Source of the DNA: Paenibacillus sedimenti
Lineage (GTDB): Bacteria; Bacillota; Bacilli; Paenibacillales; NBRC-103111
Reading direction: 5' to 3'
Length of the DNA: 64,000 nucleotides
NCBI RefSeq assembly: GCF_014534655.1
Contig: NZ_JACVVD010000013.1
Span: forward strand, 62,001 to 126,000
Shown: positions 53,780 through 63,231 of the stretch, one piece after another
Position numbering within the stretch: the first letter of the stretch is position 1
Layout of the letters: each line of letters starts with the position of its first letter
Program-made: the position numbers and the translations under genes
Notes under the pieces: model-generated
What the model was told of the DNA's origin: nothing
Seen by the model: the letters and a program-made list of their open reading frames with translations, nothing else
The model's database searches: none

Positions 53780-54022
53780 TTACTCTTCACTCCCCAAAAG
53801 TCTATATACTCCTCTTGCCTCTCTAACAAGCAATCGGTACTCTGTCGGAACATTCGAAGAACTGTTGCCTCCATTCGCTTCCGAGACCATATCTGCCATA
53901 ACTGTGCCGATACCTCTATTGCTTACATTGCAATTTTCGGAGATCCAATCAGTAATCTCCTAAATACTACGTGAGTGGCCAAGAGCCCTAAATGCACTGA
54001 TCACTGCTTCATATTGTGTCAT
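53780..54022 (-). pseudogene. Winged-helix-like small gene with internal stop
   Basis: From ATG 54022 the frame reads M-T-Q-Y-E-A-V-I-S-A-F-R-A-L-G-H-S-R-S-I, then TAG, then E-I-T-D-W-I-S-E-N-C, G-T-V-M-A-D-M-V, G-G-N-S-S-S-N-V-P and Y-R-L-L. The 80-codon frame is otherwise uninterrupted. I recall small winged-helix domains of this style attached to restriction or defence genes. A single nonsense mutation appears to have killed it. Confidence 0.55.
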
Positions 54023-54399
54023 AACAACTCACCTCTTCAACAATTAGGCTGGAGATACTTAGTTTTCACCTTGATAGTTCAGTTTGCCATGATAATGATT
54101 ATGAAAACTTATCTTACTAAGGTATACTTATTAGTTGGTGCTCTTCTAATTTTTCTTCGGATTCAGTATCGAAAATACATCTAAAACCCCCACCATTATA
54201 GCCATGAATTCGAAACAATCCTGGATTTTTTGCAAGGCACCGCTATGTGAGTTGTCAGAAGGAATAATCCTCTACCCTCTGGGAATGTTTTTATTGGAGG
54301 GTAACAGGTTGCATTTTCCAAGCTCCAAAGACCTGAAAAAATCCATTGCTTTTGACATTAGCCGTTACTCCTTTAGATATAAATTTAAAAATATGTCTG
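54023..54399. other. Region without a supported gene
   Basis: About 377 AT-rich bases between the wHTH remnant and the AAA+ gene. A plus-strand 72-codon frame (54204-54422) overlaps the ATPase gene end and lacks coding character. Confidence 0.4.
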
Positions 54400-55497
54400 T
54401 CACGAGGGAACATCTTCTTTAGTAATTAACATCAACGATTCTTTAGCAATATGCCCCGTCAACTTCGACAGCCTCTTCGACTGATTCAGCGTTATATCAT
54501 CAAACAAATTCCGAACAAGACGACCATTTGAAAAGTGATCATCTTTTTCATTTAATCTCGATTGCAACAAATCACGGACTTTTTCCATAGCTTGCTCTTC
54601 GGCAACATAGTCATTTTGATTGCAGGTGTAATTGAATATTTTAACAAGCTCATCGAGTGAATAATCACTAAATGGAATAAAAGTATTGAATCTTGACTTT
54701 AATCCTGGGTTGGATTCAAAGAACTGCTCCATCAAATCTGTATACCCAGCTACGATTACAACTAGGTCATTGCGATAATCTTCGAGAGCTTTTGTTAACT
54801 CAGTAAGGCTTTCTCTCCCATAACTATCGCTATGATCATTCTCTGTTATGCTATACGCTTCATCAATAAATAGGACTCCACCTTTCGCACGATTAATTAA
54901 TCTTTTTACCTTGATTGCTGTTTGTCCTTGATACTCAGCAATTAAATCAGTCCTGCTCGCTTCAATAAATTGTCCTTTACTTAGTAATCCAATAGCTTTA
55001 TACATCCTCCCAACAATACGAGCCACTGTAGTTTTAGCTGTACCTGGGTTACCTAGAAATGCCATGTGCAAAGTCTTGTTAGACTTCTTCAATCCGTTTT
55101 TCACCCGTAAATGTTGTATTTGATTATAGTCAATCAAATCACGGACTAGTTGCTTCACATTCTCGAGACCAACCAATTCGTCTAATTGGTTAAGTAACTC
55201 ATCTAGTGAAACATTTGATGACTCTTTTAAGTCTTGGAAAAGCCCATCAACTTTTGATGCTCCTAGATATTTGTATAATATCTCAACAACTCTTTCTTGC
55301 TTTTGCTCCATATTAGGCAAGGTTTGTTTCTTAGTTAAGATACCTAAGTTTTTGATTAACTCTAAAACAGCTTTATCATTTTGTTCGTCTGTTATTTCTT
55401 GAACTAATTTTTCAAAATCAGATGTTTGCCCTAAGGTAACATCTATCTGCATAACTTCTTTAATCAGCTGGCGTTTGTAATTTCCTGAAATCATCAT
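54400..55497 (-). CDS. CbbX/SpoVK-like AAA+ ATPase of a three-gene system
   Basis: About 365 residues. A helical N-terminal region of some 100 residues precedes one AAA+ module of the CbbX/SpoVK class: L-D-E-L-V-G-L-E-N-V-K, Walker A G-N-P-G-T-A-K-T-T, Walker B G-G-V-L-F-I-D-E-A-Y, sensor V-A-G-Y-T-D-L-M, and Arg finger region P-G-L-K-S-R-F. Such ATPases form hexameric rings that remodel proteins, and also occur as modules in type VII secretion. The ATG overlaps the stop of the coiled-coil gene (ATGA), so the products are made together. It is likely the motor or regulator of the system. Confidence 0.85.
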   Translation of the reverse strand: MMISGNYKRQLIKEVMQIDVTLGQTSDFEKLVQEITDEQNDKAVLELIKNLGILTKKQTLPNMEQKQERVVEILYKYLGASKVDGLFQDLKESSNVSLDELLNQLDELVGLENVKQLVRDLIDYNQIQHLRVKNGLKKSNKTLHMAFLGNPGTAKTTVARIVGRMYKAIGLLSKGQFIEASRTDLIAEYQGQTAIKVKRLINRAKGGVLFIDEAYSITENDHSDSYGRESLTELTKALEDYRNDLVVIVAGYTDLMEQFFESNPGLKSRFNTFIPFSDYSLDELVKIFNYTCNQNDYVAEEQAMEKVRDLLQSRLNEKDDHFSNGRLVRNLFDDITLNQSKRLSKLTGHIAKESLMLITKEDVPS

Positions 55498-56657
55498 AGC
55501 ACCCCAATTATTATCAAAATCACTAGAACACATGTTATAGCAATACTAGTAATTGAAATAATCTTAGTAGTCTTCAAAACTTTTGATAAGCTTCCTATCA
55601 ACAGACTAAGCTCTGTAATCTCATTTTTCGCCCTTGACAATTCAGATTCAAGATAAACAGACATACTTTCTTCTTGTTGCTCGATTCCAACCTTGAGTTC
55701 CTTAATAGCATTTTCAAAATTTATCTTGTTTTTTGTGACTTCGTTAGTAGTTGAATCGAGTTTGGCATCCAACTCAGAATTGTTTCGAGCGACTTTTTTA
55801 GATAAGGTCTGGATATCATCCTGAATTAATCGTTTTAGATCACCAAGTTTCTCTCCATGAATAGCAACTTCTTTATTTATAGTTTCGATATTAGTATTGT
55901 TTTCTTTGCTTATTGCTTCGATTTTAGATATACTTTCGTTTTGATTTGAAACCAGTTGTTTCACTGTTTGAAATTGCTCAACTTGAATTTCTCTTAGGTG
56001 ATTAAAATCATCTTGAAAAACTGACTGTGAAGATAACAATGCTTTCATTTCATCAGTCAGGTCAGCTACTCTCAGTTCTTGAGCTTCAACCTTTGCTTTG
56101 ATTGCTTTAACATTACTTTGCATTGTAGAAAAGACAGCAAAAATTTTATCCACATCTGCCAAGTGTTCTATCTTCTCAATCTTTTCTTTAAAGTTTTTCA
56201 GAACCTGAATTACCTGTTTTTGTTGATTAATGATTTGTTTAATCTCATTTTGATTTTCTTGAACGCCTTCTATTCCTTTTAAAGCTTTTGAATTAGCTTC
56301 TTCAGCTGCTTTCAATGAGACTAAAATTCCCTGAATGTACTCTTTATCTAATGCAGAAAATGTATCGTAAATAGTATTAAACTCTTGAATCGTTCTAACA
56401 AGAACTTTATTCTGCTCAATCATTTTATCTTGAATACTTTCAGTTAGCCTATTTAAGTCACTACCCTTCACATCATAATTAAACAACCCAAATAACCCTC
56501 CCGAAGTCGGGACACAGGGTAACTCTGTTTCCTTAGGTAATTTCTGACTGAATGCCTTTAATTCATTTTTCTTTTTATCGAAACTATTGCTTCTCGTAGT
56601 CACATTTACTGCCTGTTCATTATTTGAGTTTCGCTCTATAGTCTTTATCTTTGTCAT
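55494..56657 (-). CDS. Tail-anchored coiled-coil protein of the three-gene system
   Basis: A 387-residue protein. About 60 polar residues (containing S-G-G-L-F-G-L-F-N-Y) come before long heptad-rich coiled coils from roughly 65 to 355. A single C-terminal transmembrane helix (I-I-S-I-T-S-I-A-I-T-C-V-L-V-I-L-I-I-I) ends the chain with two residues to spare. It should be anchored in the membrane with the coil in the cytosol. No family is recognised. It sits 12 bp after the HNH-like membrane protein gene and overlaps the ATPase gene, and probably bridges the two. Confidence 0.8.
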   Translation of the reverse strand: MTKIKTIERNSNNEQAVNVTTRSNSFDKKKNELKAFSQKLPKETELPCVPTSGGLFGLFNYDVKGSDLNRLTESIQDKMIEQNKVLVRTIQEFNTIYDTFSALDKEYIQGILVSLKAAEEANSKALKGIEGVQENQNEIKQIINQQKQVIQVLKNFKEKIEKIEHLADVDKIFAVFSTMQSNVKAIKAKVEAQELRVADLTDEMKALLSSQSVFQDDFNHLREIQVEQFQTVKQLVSNQNESISKIEAISKENNTNIETINKEVAIHGEKLGDLKRLIQDDIQTLSKKVARNNSELDAKLDSTTNEVTKNKINFENAIKELKVGIEQQEESMSVYLESELSRAKNEITELSLLIGSLSKVLKTTKIISITSIAITCVLVILIIIGVL

Positions 56658-56669
56658 TTCCCTTCACCT

Positions 56670-58328
56670 TTAAAGTAAGCCTTCTAAATCTTTTTGCATT
56701 TGAACTAAATCACTCTGATTTTCACTAATATTGTTCTTATTTTTTGAATCATTAGTATTATCATCATAAAATATCTTATTAAGTGATTCCCGCATTACGC
56801 CCTTCGCTAATGCGTGATTCTCTAAAATTTCGCCCATAACATTTTCTTTCAATGCTACTACACGATTTTCAGCTACATAAAGTTGTGCTTGTTGAAGATT
56901 CATTATCTCATTTTTCTTACCGATAATTTGATGGCCCTTTTCTCCTTTTAACGTTTTTGAGATAAACTTATCGATAAGATTCAAAATTATTGCACCAACT
57001 AATCCAGATACTAAACTTGATAAAAACAAGCCAATCATATTAGCAAGAGTGCCAATTAGAGGTATATTAATTTGCATTCCAGGAACAGTTAGTAAGAATT
57101 TCTCGAAAACCTCTCCTAAGAAAATCGCACTGCCACCAACTAATCCAACAGTTATTATTTTTCCGACTTGAGCTGCCTTTACAGTAAACGGTTTGTCCTT
57201 ATTCTTCTTATCACGAAGATAATTAACTGCATCAATAACAGAAGATATCCCTTGTTTAATTAAACTTGCCAATTTCTTAAAAAGACTAACAATAGGCCCG
57301 AAGATTTCAGATATAATTGTACCAATAAATGTTGATGCTCCCGTCTGAACAACACTGAGAATTTTGGAAAAGAAAGATTTTATCGATTCCTTCATTTCAG
57401 ATAAGAATCCTTTAATCGACTTAGATTTTTCTTTAAAAAAACGAATTAGGCCCTTCATGATTTCTTTCAACAATGAAAAAAGTGCTGAGATGGCCATAGT
57501 CTTTAGAGCGTCTTTTCCGGCTTTTTTCCCGATTTCTTTTGCTGCATTTACACGAATATCTTTATTAATTGCTTTTCTTGCTTCTTTATCAGCTTGCATC
57601 ATAAGATCGTCATCAGCAGCAAGCTTATCGTTCAAACGTTTATCATTCTTTTCTTTTTGTAAACGTTTTTCAACATCTGACTTGTTTGATTCATCGACTT
57701 TTTTATTCGCCCTTTCGTTTTCTTCAATAAGTTTTTTTTCCCTAGTCTCGCGGGTTTCTACATACTCTTTGTTGCTCTTTGCACCTTTGCTTTTGTTCAA
57801 TGACTCGTTTGTCGGCTTTAGATTTTCTTCTTTGTTCGCAAGGTCAGCTACATCTAAATTCGCTTGCTTTCTTCTTTGATTTTCAAATACTTCTTTTCTA
57901 GATACTACATGGTCTAAATTAGCTTCTTCATTACGCTTTAAGTCTTTTCCTGAGTATTCATCCTTTAAAGTTCCAGCTTTTTGTTTTTCCTTCATTGCCT
58001 TATTGGCATCTTTGTATTGTTGATTTTGCATAACCTTGTCAGCAATATCCTTATACTGCTCAGGATGCTCTCTATCATATTTTTGAATTAATGTCTCATT
58101 AGTCATGTCGAGTCCAATTTGATTCCCAAACTGTTTCCAAACTTCATCCAAGACTACTTTTCCTAAAGAATCAGGTTCTGATATCGTTGCTCTATCTTTT
58201 TCCAGTAATTCTAAATCAGAAAAGCTTTCTTCCAACTGTTTTGATAAGAAACCTTCCACTTCTTCAAAATCAAAGTCAGTTTCAATATTATCAATTTCAA
58301 TATTTTGATTTGCATTCTTATTAGCCAT
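56670..58328 (-). CDS. Membrane protein with HNH-like nuclease motif
   Basis: About 552 residues. Residues 130-185 carry an HNH-like pattern: N-L-D-H-V-V-S-R-K-E (His about 140), D-V-A-D-L-A-N-K-E-E-N-L, and P-T-N-E-S-L-N-K-S-K-G. A lysine/glutamate-rich coiled coil (190-260) follows, then amphipathic helices and two to four hydrophobic segments (about 325-350, 388-410, 420-455), and a helical C-terminus. I prefer ATG 58328, 12 nt after GGAAGGA, to the upstream TTG. A nuclease motif joined to membrane helices suggests a toxic effector. I recall similar L-D-H-V-V...N-L-x-x-T-N sequences in mobile elements but know of no named system. Confidence 0.75.
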   Translation of the reverse strand: MANKNANQNIEIDNIETDFDFEEVEGFLSKQLEESFSDLELLEKDRATISEPDSLGKVVLDEVWKQFGNQIGLDMTNETLIQKYDREHPEQYKDIADKVMQNQQYKDANKAMKEKQKAGTLKDEYSGKDLKRNEEANLDHVVSRKEVFENQRRKQANLDVADLANKEENLKPTNESLNKSKGAKSNKEYVETRETREKKLIEENERANKKVDESNKSDVEKRLQKEKNDKRLNDKLAADDDLMMQADKEARKAINKDIRVNAAKEIGKKAGKDALKTMAISALFSLLKEIMKGLIRFFKEKSKSIKGFLSEMKESIKSFFSKILSVVQTGASTFIGTIISEIFGPIVSLFKKLASLIKQGISSVIDAVNYLRDKKNKDKPFTVKAAQVGKIITVGLVGGSAIFLGEVFEKFLLTVPGMQINIPLIGTLANMIGLFLSSLVSGLVGAIILNLIDKFISKTLKGEKGHQIIGKKNEIMNLQQAQLYVAENRVVALKENVMGEILENHALAKGVMRESLNKIFYDDNTNDSKNKNNISENQSDLVQMQKDLEGLL

Positions 58329-58718
58329 AGGTTCAAACAATCCTTCCAAAAAAAATTTATTAATAAAAAATTTGGTAATAATACCACCGTAATTTTTCTT
58401 TCTTGCGGCTTTTGACGGATATATGCCTCCCCAAACAATGAAAGAAATAATAAAGTCAAACGTTGCTCACCGTCAATCGGGCAGTATTTTCAGCCGATAT
58501 ACCCTTTTATTTGGATAGGGCGAGGAAGCTTGATAGTAAAAATACTGGAATTAGCCTGTGGTACATGCAGAATTACAATTCCACTTGCTGCGGAAGGTAT
58601 CAACATATGGGGCTACATTGATACAAAGCTACTTTAACTCTTCAATGCTACTTCGGAAACATATAAACAGTTGTCGATAATCCATCTACTTCTTAAATCA
58701 TACCTTCACTCATAAATA
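58329..58718. other. Intergenic region between the two defence operons
   Basis: About 390 bp that should hold the promoter of the three-gene operon and the end of the DUF262 operon's upstream neighbour. Decayed coding scraps may be present, but none can be named. Confidence 0.4.
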
Positions 58719-60497
58719 CTAACCCTTCATAATCCTAAACATTTCTTCTTTATGTTTGCTTGCTTTTGCTTCAGTCCATCCTTCATCATCGAGAGTGACT
58801 AATTCTTTCATGATCTTAAGTTTCAAACTTTGCTCGATAACGCTTGGGTAAGAACTAATTTTTCCTACTGGTGGTAAATTAGAAAACTTGGAGTTTCCTG
58901 ATACAGTTATTAATGCAAGGTTTCCAAAACCATCAAGATCATCCGATTCCCATTTTACACCTTCAATTGGATGTTGTGGTTGGAAGTGTTCAACGGAACT
59001 TCTAAATTGAAATTGCCAGTCATCATGCATCGGGTGGATAATTTCCTTGCCCAAGCAAGAATACCCATTTTTATATAAAAGATAATCAAGGTAAGTAAAT
59101 ATGATTCTTTCAAAACCAAATCCACTAGCATCCTCAAACCTTGTTTCGATAATTTTTGTTTTGCAGTAATCTTCAAGGATTTTAATGATGTCACATGTTT
59201 CATTCTCTAATAACCCTGTTAAGACTAGTGAAATCCAATGCATCGTCTTAGGTGATGTGTAGGTTATACGCAAGCAGGATTGCAGAGTTCTTATTTGTTT
59301 ATTATTCCGACTATCGTCATCGCCGAAAGTGCCTATATATTTAGGCTTATCACCGTTCACATCACTATATTTCTCTAAACGTTGTAACGACCATTTTCCA
59401 ATTTCTTTATAATCTCTAGCATATTCACGTTTCAATATATATTTATCAAACAATACGCGGCATTTTAGCATGTGATATAAAAAGTTCTTTGCTTTGTCAG
59501 CATCATCCCAAGCCCAAGATAAATTATTCAAGAAATGTTTATCATCAAGTGTTGAATCTTCCTCTTCTAACTTACTAATTACAGCATTTACCTGTAGTAA
59601 AAAATTGGGGAATGAAATAATCGATTCAAAACGTTCATTCTCAACTTCATTCTTACTTACAACATTATTAAGGAGTTTCTTATTTTTTAGAATTTCAATC
59701 AAAAGAACTAAATTTTTGTCTTCATCATCTTTCGGAATACATTTCCTAATTGAATCAAAATCGTCGAGATTATCCTTGATACTAGCCCATTCTTTTGTAA
59801 AAAGTGACATCCTAACTTTGGGACTGAAATTCATTTGGATATAAGAGTCCATGTTAGAGCATTTTTCCCAAATCAATGCTGCAGTTTTTTTATCGTGTTC
59901 TGTATCCAAAACTTCTAAAAACTTTGCTTTTGCTATTTCATGAAGTTCAAGTTGCTCTCCTCGAGTATTCATGATTTCAAAATAATGATTTAAATCTATA
60001 CCTTGAGGAACTTGTACACGAACAAGAAAAACTTTTTCTAGTTTGCTAATTAACTTATTTTTGTCTATATCTTTAGTTTTGAAATAGTTATCAATGATTT
60101 GATATCCCTTTAAGATTTCAACAGATACTAATTCCTCTAATAATTCAGCACTGTCGCCATTGTTAATCATGTTAAGTGTACGGTTTGATTTTTCACGCGC
60201 CTCGAATCTTAACGCATCTTTTGTAAAATTCAAGCCAAGATAATTTTCTAAAAGAAATAATGTTGTCAATCTTTGTTGACCATCTATTACTTCATAAACA
60301 TTATTATCAGCTTGATTAACAATCAGATTTCCAAGAAAATAGTTTTTATTAGAATTGTCAATTGAACTATCAATGTCTTCTATAAGTTGCTCAATCTCCA
60401 TATCTCCCCAAGCATAGTTGCGTTGATAAATTGGAACTACATAACTAATATTGGTAAAAATGCTTGACACCGGTATGATTGTTAAATTATTATCCAT
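58719..60497 (-). CDS. DUF262-DUF1524 (HNH) protein, GmrSD-like
   Basis: A 592-residue protein. The N-terminal DUF262 ParB-like domain contains Y-Q-R-N-Y-A-W and the nucleotide-binding I-D-G-Q-Q-R-L-T-T-L (near 72). The C-terminal DUF1524 HNH nuclease domain contains S-V-E-H-F-Q-P-Q (His near 503) and G-N-L-A-L-I-T...N-S-K-F-S-N. This is the layout of type IV GmrSD restriction enzymes, which cleave modified phage DNA upon NTP hydrolysis. It follows a second DUF262 gene by 3 bp. Both active sites look intact. Confidence 0.88.
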   Translation of the reverse strand: MDNNLTIIPVSSIFTNISYVVPIYQRNYAWGDMEIEQLIEDIDSSIDNSNKNYFLGNLIVNQADNNVYEVIDGQQRLTTLFLLENYLGLNFTKDALRFEAREKSNRTLNMINNGDSAELLEELVSVEILKGYQIIDNYFKTKDIDKNKLISKLEKVFLVRVQVPQGIDLNHYFEIMNTRGEQLELHEIAKAKFLEVLDTEHDKKTAALIWEKCSNMDSYIQMNFSPKVRMSLFTKEWASIKDNLDDFDSIRKCIPKDDEDKNLVLLIEILKNKKLLNNVVSKNEVENERFESIISFPNFLLQVNAVISKLEEEDSTLDDKHFLNNLSWAWDDADKAKNFLYHMLKCRVLFDKYILKREYARDYKEIGKWSLQRLEKYSDVNGDKPKYIGTFGDDDSRNNKQIRTLQSCLRITYTSPKTMHWISLVLTGLLENETCDIIKILEDYCKTKIIETRFEDASGFGFERIIFTYLDYLLYKNGYSCLGKEIIHPMHDDWQFQFRSSVEHFQPQHPIEGVKWESDDLDGFGNLALITVSGNSKFSNLPPVGKISSYPSVIEQSLKLKIMKELVTLDDEGWTEAKASKHKEEMFRIMKG

Positions 60498-60500
60498 CGC

Positions 60501-61799
60501 CTACCACCTATTCCATTCACAAAGTAAATCATACACCGCTTTGTACTTCTCTTTATTTTTCCCCTCAACATCGGGTTGCGCCAAAACAATAAGCTTTAAT
60601 TCTTCTGCATTGTTCATTTCACTGATTTCTGAAAACAGATCCAAACCCTTGTTTACACGTTCATGGCCTCCTTGTGCATACTTATTTATTGTCTGAGGAT
60701 ACACAGCAGTCATAGTCAGTCGCAAAGAATAGCTCCATGAATATAATTGCTGCATCACACCTTTAGATAGACTTTCAATACCAAAGCGATCTGCAAAAAA
60801 CAATAACGCACATTCATATAATTGTTTAATATAAAGATCTCCAGTACGTATACTCGGAACTTGTTCTTTCGTGTGAACTTTATTAATAAATTTTTGTATT
60901 TGCTCGAGTAGATTTCTATAGTGAAGAGTATAATTAAAAAATCGCTTTCCTGCCAAAAGTGGCTGTGTTAATTGAAATTGGTTTAATGTTTTAGATGCAA
61001 GTAGTTCACTACTTCCATTTGCATTAAACTGTTCCACGAAAAGGTTACTGGCTTTATGATAGATCGCATAATTAAATACATTTGTGGTTTTAATCCCTTT
61101 GAACACGTCGGTTTTACTTGACGAATAGTCAAACCCATTCTTTCCTTTATACCATTGAGTCAACGGGTAAAGATAAGTTTTAAATAAGTCATTCAAACCA
61201 TCCTGGTTCATATTTTCCCATTGGCTGATAATTCTTACTTTCTGATGTTCGTCTTCATCATCCATCTCACGTAAATGATATGACTTCAATAAATCATGTG
61301 GTTTTAACTCTTTGCCGCGGGAGTTTTGTGAATCAAAGAATTGAAAAGCCTCTTGCTCGCTGTCTGTGACAATTTGAACTGCACTACAATGTTCGAGTAA
61401 ATATTCTTTGTACCTGCTTCGCTCATCTTCCGAAAGTTCATTTATCCGCATAGATAAAATTTCAAAATTAGTTACTATTGCATCATTAGATAGTTGATTA
61501 TATTTTTCTCGTAATAGCCCCTGATCCTCATCACCTAAACAGTATAGAAGAATCGAAAGAGTTGTCAGTCGCTGTTGGCCATCCACAATGTTGTATTTTT
61601 CATGTTCTTTATGTAAAATTACAGAGCCAATTCTGTATTCTTGTATACCATCTTGATATGCATTATAAGTATCAAGAAAAAGCGTATTTGTAGACTTCAC
61701 ACTCCAACTATACGGACGTTGATATGATGGTAAGGCTAATTTCATATCAAGTAATTCATTAATCTTTCTTATTTTTAATTCATTTCGAAGTAGAGCCAT
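60501..61799 (-). CDS. DUF262 protein, GmrS-like
   Basis: The 432-residue protein has the DUF262 motifs P-S-Y-Q-R-P-Y-S-W (near 26), V-D-G-Q-Q-R-L-T-T-L (near 72) and F-D-S-Q-N-S-R-G-K-E-L (near 158). It then has a helical C-terminal region without an HNH motif. It could be the NTPase/sensor subunit partnering the DUF262-HNH protein. The two genes are separated by 3 bp with GGTGG between them. Paired DUF262 genes are common in defence islands. Confidence 0.88.
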   Translation of the reverse strand: MALLRNELKIRKINELLDMKLALPSYQRPYSWSVKSTNTLFLDTYNAYQDGIQEYRIGSVILHKEHEKYNIVDGQQRLTTLSILLYCLGDEDQGLLREKYNQLSNDAIVTNFEILSMRINELSEDERSRYKEYLLEHCSAVQIVTDSEQEAFQFFDSQNSRGKELKPHDLLKSYHLREMDDEDEHQKVRIISQWENMNQDGLNDLFKTYLYPLTQWYKGKNGFDYSSSKTDVFKGIKTTNVFNYAIYHKASNLFVEQFNANGSSELLASKTLNQFQLTQPLLAGKRFFNYTLHYRNLLEQIQKFINKVHTKEQVPSIRTGDLYIKQLYECALLFFADRFGIESLSKGVMQQLYSWSYSLRLTMTAVYPQTINKYAQGGHERVNKGLDLFSEISEMNNAEELKLIVLAQPDVEGKNKEKYKAVYDLLCEWNRW

Positions 61800-61820
61800 C
61801 TATAAATCCCCCTAACTACT

Positions 61821-62396
61821 TCAAATCTCGATTATGTAATATTTGCGACCCTCGCTTAAGTCTTGCCAGATAAAATCATATCTGCCTGATAAGGTAATGG
61901 AATCTTCGTTTTTTCCTACCCCGGTTGGTTTAAATATACTACCGTATACAGAATGTTCTTCTCTAAAAAATTTATACACGCCTTCAGTGTTGCGTCCTTC
62001 AAAGAAAGGCTTTTCTGAAACAAGGGTAACAGTAGCCGTTTTAGTAAATCCTCTGCTTTTAAGTTCTTCCATGAATTTAATGTCCTTCACGAATGAATAC
62101 ATCTGCTCTGGATACTGGCCATTTAATGGACACTTAAGTTCAATGGCATACTTCTCAGATTTATCTTCATTAAATATGGTAATATCTATTTCCTTCTTAA
62201 TGGTTTTGTTGTCTGGAGTGAAGTATGACACATTTCTTTCAAATTGAATCCGATAGTCTGGAAGTTTTTTACGTAGAAATATCCCCAACTCATGCTGGTG
62301 GCTAAACTCATTATAAATTTCAATACCATTAGACTGAACACATAAGTAAAAATCCTCTATTAATTTCCTTATCTCTAGCAATGTTTCTACCCCCAT
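61821..62396 (-). CDS. PD-(D/E)xK-like protein of the DUF262 operon
   Basis: A 191-residue protein. K-K-E-I-D-I-T-I-F followed 15 residues later by Y-A-I-E-L-K-C-P resembles the D...E-x-K active site of PD-(D/E)xK nucleases. The N-terminus contains H-Q-H-E-L-G-I-F-L-R, with a possible N-terminal acid. The start is uncertain: ATG 62396 lacks a clear ribosome site, and TTG 62381 has GGGGG ahead. It lies 21 bp before the DUF262 gene, so it is a likely third nuclease component. Confidence 0.6.
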   Translation of the reverse strand: MGVETLLEIRKLIEDFYLCVQSNGIEIYNEFSHQHELGIFLRKKLPDYRIQFERNVSYFTPDNKTIKKEIDITIFNEDKSEKYAIELKCPLNGQYPEQMYSFVKDIKFMEELKSRGFTKTATVTLVSEKPFFEGRNTEGVYKFFREEHSVYGSIFKPTGVGKNEDSITLSGRYDFIWQDLSEGRKYYIIEI

Positions 62397-62486
62397 ATTT
62401 CATCATCATAGATAAGGCTTTATCTGAACAGAAACAAGAGTTTCCTTTAATTAATGCGACAGCAAGTGTGAATCGCCCTAACATCT

Positions 62487-62999
62487 TTAATCACAAAAAC
62501 TCGATTTGTATTTCATCAGTGTATCTTCAACCTCGTGCCAGACTGTTACCGTTTCACCGTCATCCTCAAATACTTTACCGTGGCTCTTAGGTCCATCCAA
62601 CTTCATCTGTGAGTAATTATTCTTAAAAGTAGGCACGAACAGTTCTGGGTTGTTTTCATCACTACACAAGCGTTCCATCATATCTATGGTAGCACGACCT
62701 GTGGTAGCAACTGCCTTGAAATAAGCACGGATGATCTTGTGATTATATTGATTCGGCTTAACAGCCCATACTGGGATTCGTTGATTTGCTTTTCCGTAAA
62801 AATCCTTGTTTGCATCCTCATTCTGTCTTACTACTGTTTTTGGGTTATAGGCTTGTGATGCTTTTTCAAAGGTTTTTGCAATATACCAACGCAAACAGCT
62901 TTCCACTGCGGTCTCTTGTGTTTCATTTGATAAATTCAATGCGATGCAGAATTTCTCATACACATCTGCATCCACTGTAAAGGTAACGCTCTTATTCAC
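62487..62999 (-). CDS. Ribbon-helix-helix-like protein, first gene of DUF262 operon
   Basis: A 170-residue protein. Residues 3-45 (V-T-F-T-V-D-A-D-V-Y-E-K-F, then A-V-E-S-C-L-R-W-Y-I) fit a ribbon-helix-helix DNA-binding fold. The C-terminal part (I-I-R-A-Y-F-K-A-V, F-K-N-N-Y-S-Q-M-K, S-H-G-K-V-F) is a separate domain that I have seen attached to defence proteins. It starts with GTG 8 nt after GGAGG. It may autoregulate the operon through repeats near 63040-63075. Confidence 0.65.
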   Translation of the reverse strand: MNKSVTFTVDADVYEKFCIALNLSNETQETAVESCLRWYIAKTFEKASQAYNPKTVVRQNEDANKDFYGKANQRIPVWAVKPNQYNHKIIRAYFKAVATTGRATIDMMERLCSDENNPELFVPTFKNNYSQMKLDGPKSHGKVFEDDGETVTVWHEVEDTLMKYKSSFCD

Positions 63000-63033
63000 C
63001 TTTTACACCTCCGCTATTTACTCTATAAAAAAA

Positions 63034-63075
63034 ATTATATCACTAATTTGTATTTTGTAATTACTAATATAATAA
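63034..63075 (-). promoter_or_regulatory. Promoter and possible operator of DUF262 operon
   Basis: The reverse strand carries a perfect -10 box TATAAT (63034-63039), with TTACAA about 16 bp upstream. On the plus strand TCACTAATTTGT and TTACTAATATAAT overlap and flank the -35 region as direct repeats, fitting a ribbon-helix-helix operator. Confidence 0.45.
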
Positions 63076-63105
63076 TTTGTTTTGACTCATCGAAAGAAAT
63101 ATGAA

Positions 63106-63130
63106 AACACCCTGCATTCAGCAAGGTGTT
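63106..63130 (-). terminator. Intrinsic terminator
   Basis: AACACCCTGC and GCAAGGTGTT form a 10-position stem with one mismatch and a 5-nt loop; on the reverse strand TTTTC follows. It would terminate transcription from the helicase and small frame upstream. Confidence 0.65.
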
Positions 63131-63231
63131 AGATCCTAGTGACAATTTGTTTACCAATTTAACTTTCAACGGCTATGCTAATGCCTAACTTAAATTCCAC
63201 CGCAATTCTGTCTATTTCTCATCACTTGACA

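Noticed and set aside
54204-54422. 72-codon plus-strand gene
   Set aside because: Overlaps the end of the AAA+ ATPase gene, has no ribosome site and no family resemblance.
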